Positions 5,441 through 5,455 of a DNA stretch of 5,455 nt are shown here, in pieces (the stretch's first letter is position 1; each line of letters begins with the position of its first letter). Source of the DNA: Desulfobacterales bacterium (GTDB lineage Bacteria > Desulfobacterota > Desulfobacteria > Desulfobacterales > BuS5); NCBI GenBank assembly GCA_016735355.1, contig JAERRQ010000070.1:1-5455 (forward strand), in the 5' to 3' direction. The notes beneath the pieces are model-generated. The model worked only from the letters and a program-made list of their open reading frames with translations, made no database searches and was not told the origin of the DNA. Made by a program: the position numbers and the translations under genes.

Positions 5441-5455
5441 ATTGTCAATATTATT

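Noticed and set aside
5443..5448. TTGACA on the minus strand, a perfect -35-like hexamer, also giving a TTG start for the regulator
   Set aside because: It lies only 12 bases upstream of the chosen ATG and overlaps the ribosome binding region, leaving no room for a -10 element and start site. The TTG start lacks its own ribosome binding site, and GGAGG before ATG 5430 fits better.

Overview
The window looks like a chromosomal segment from an AT-rich member of the Desulfobacterota, probably a sulfate reducer of the Desulfobacterales type. This rests on three observations. An AhbB-type siroheme decarboxylase subunit is present (alternative haem pathway). The MtnA is of the subgroup with HCNAGW and GTDRT motifs. 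A uracil-DNA glycosylase N-terminus carries a GFDCSEKSL extension that I associate with this group. The assignment is from remembered family features, not a search.

Layout. Positions 1-318 hold no gene I can support. Positions 319-558 (minus strand) hold the N-terminal 79 residues of a family 4 uracil-DNA glycosylase, cut off just after its first two cluster cysteines, so it is a broken gene. Positions 559-1221 are non-coding but highly structured. A nested AT-rich inverted repeat spans 621-805. Immediately after it come two diverged copies of one sequence facing each other (804-905 and 971-1075). A cluster of short palindromes follows at 1070-1128. This looks like a graveyard of small mobile or dispersed repeat sequence.

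Positions 1222-4213 form a tight plus-strand operon: mtnA (methylthioribose-1-phosphate isomerase), ahbB (siroheme decarboxylase subunit, 14 bases later) and a B12-binding-domain radical SAM enzyme of unknown substrate (8 bases later). One possible logic is that MtnA salvages sulfur- or deoxy-sugars derived from S-adenosylmethionine, while the neighbours belong to or depend on radical SAM chemistry, which releases 5'-deoxyadenosine. That link is inference.

The operon converges on a minus-strand gene (4387-5430) encoding an unusual one-piece regulator: an N-terminal winged-helix domain, a GHKL-type ATPase domain and a C-terminal STAS-like (DUF4325-type) domain. Between the convergent genes, about 115 bases on the minus strand read like the leader of a group II intron reverse-transcriptase gene, a probable remnant. 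No tRNA, rRNA, CRISPR array, riboswitch or convincing intrinsic terminator was seen. The most interesting items are the paired inverted copies upstream of mtnA and the HTH-ATPase-STAS-like protein.
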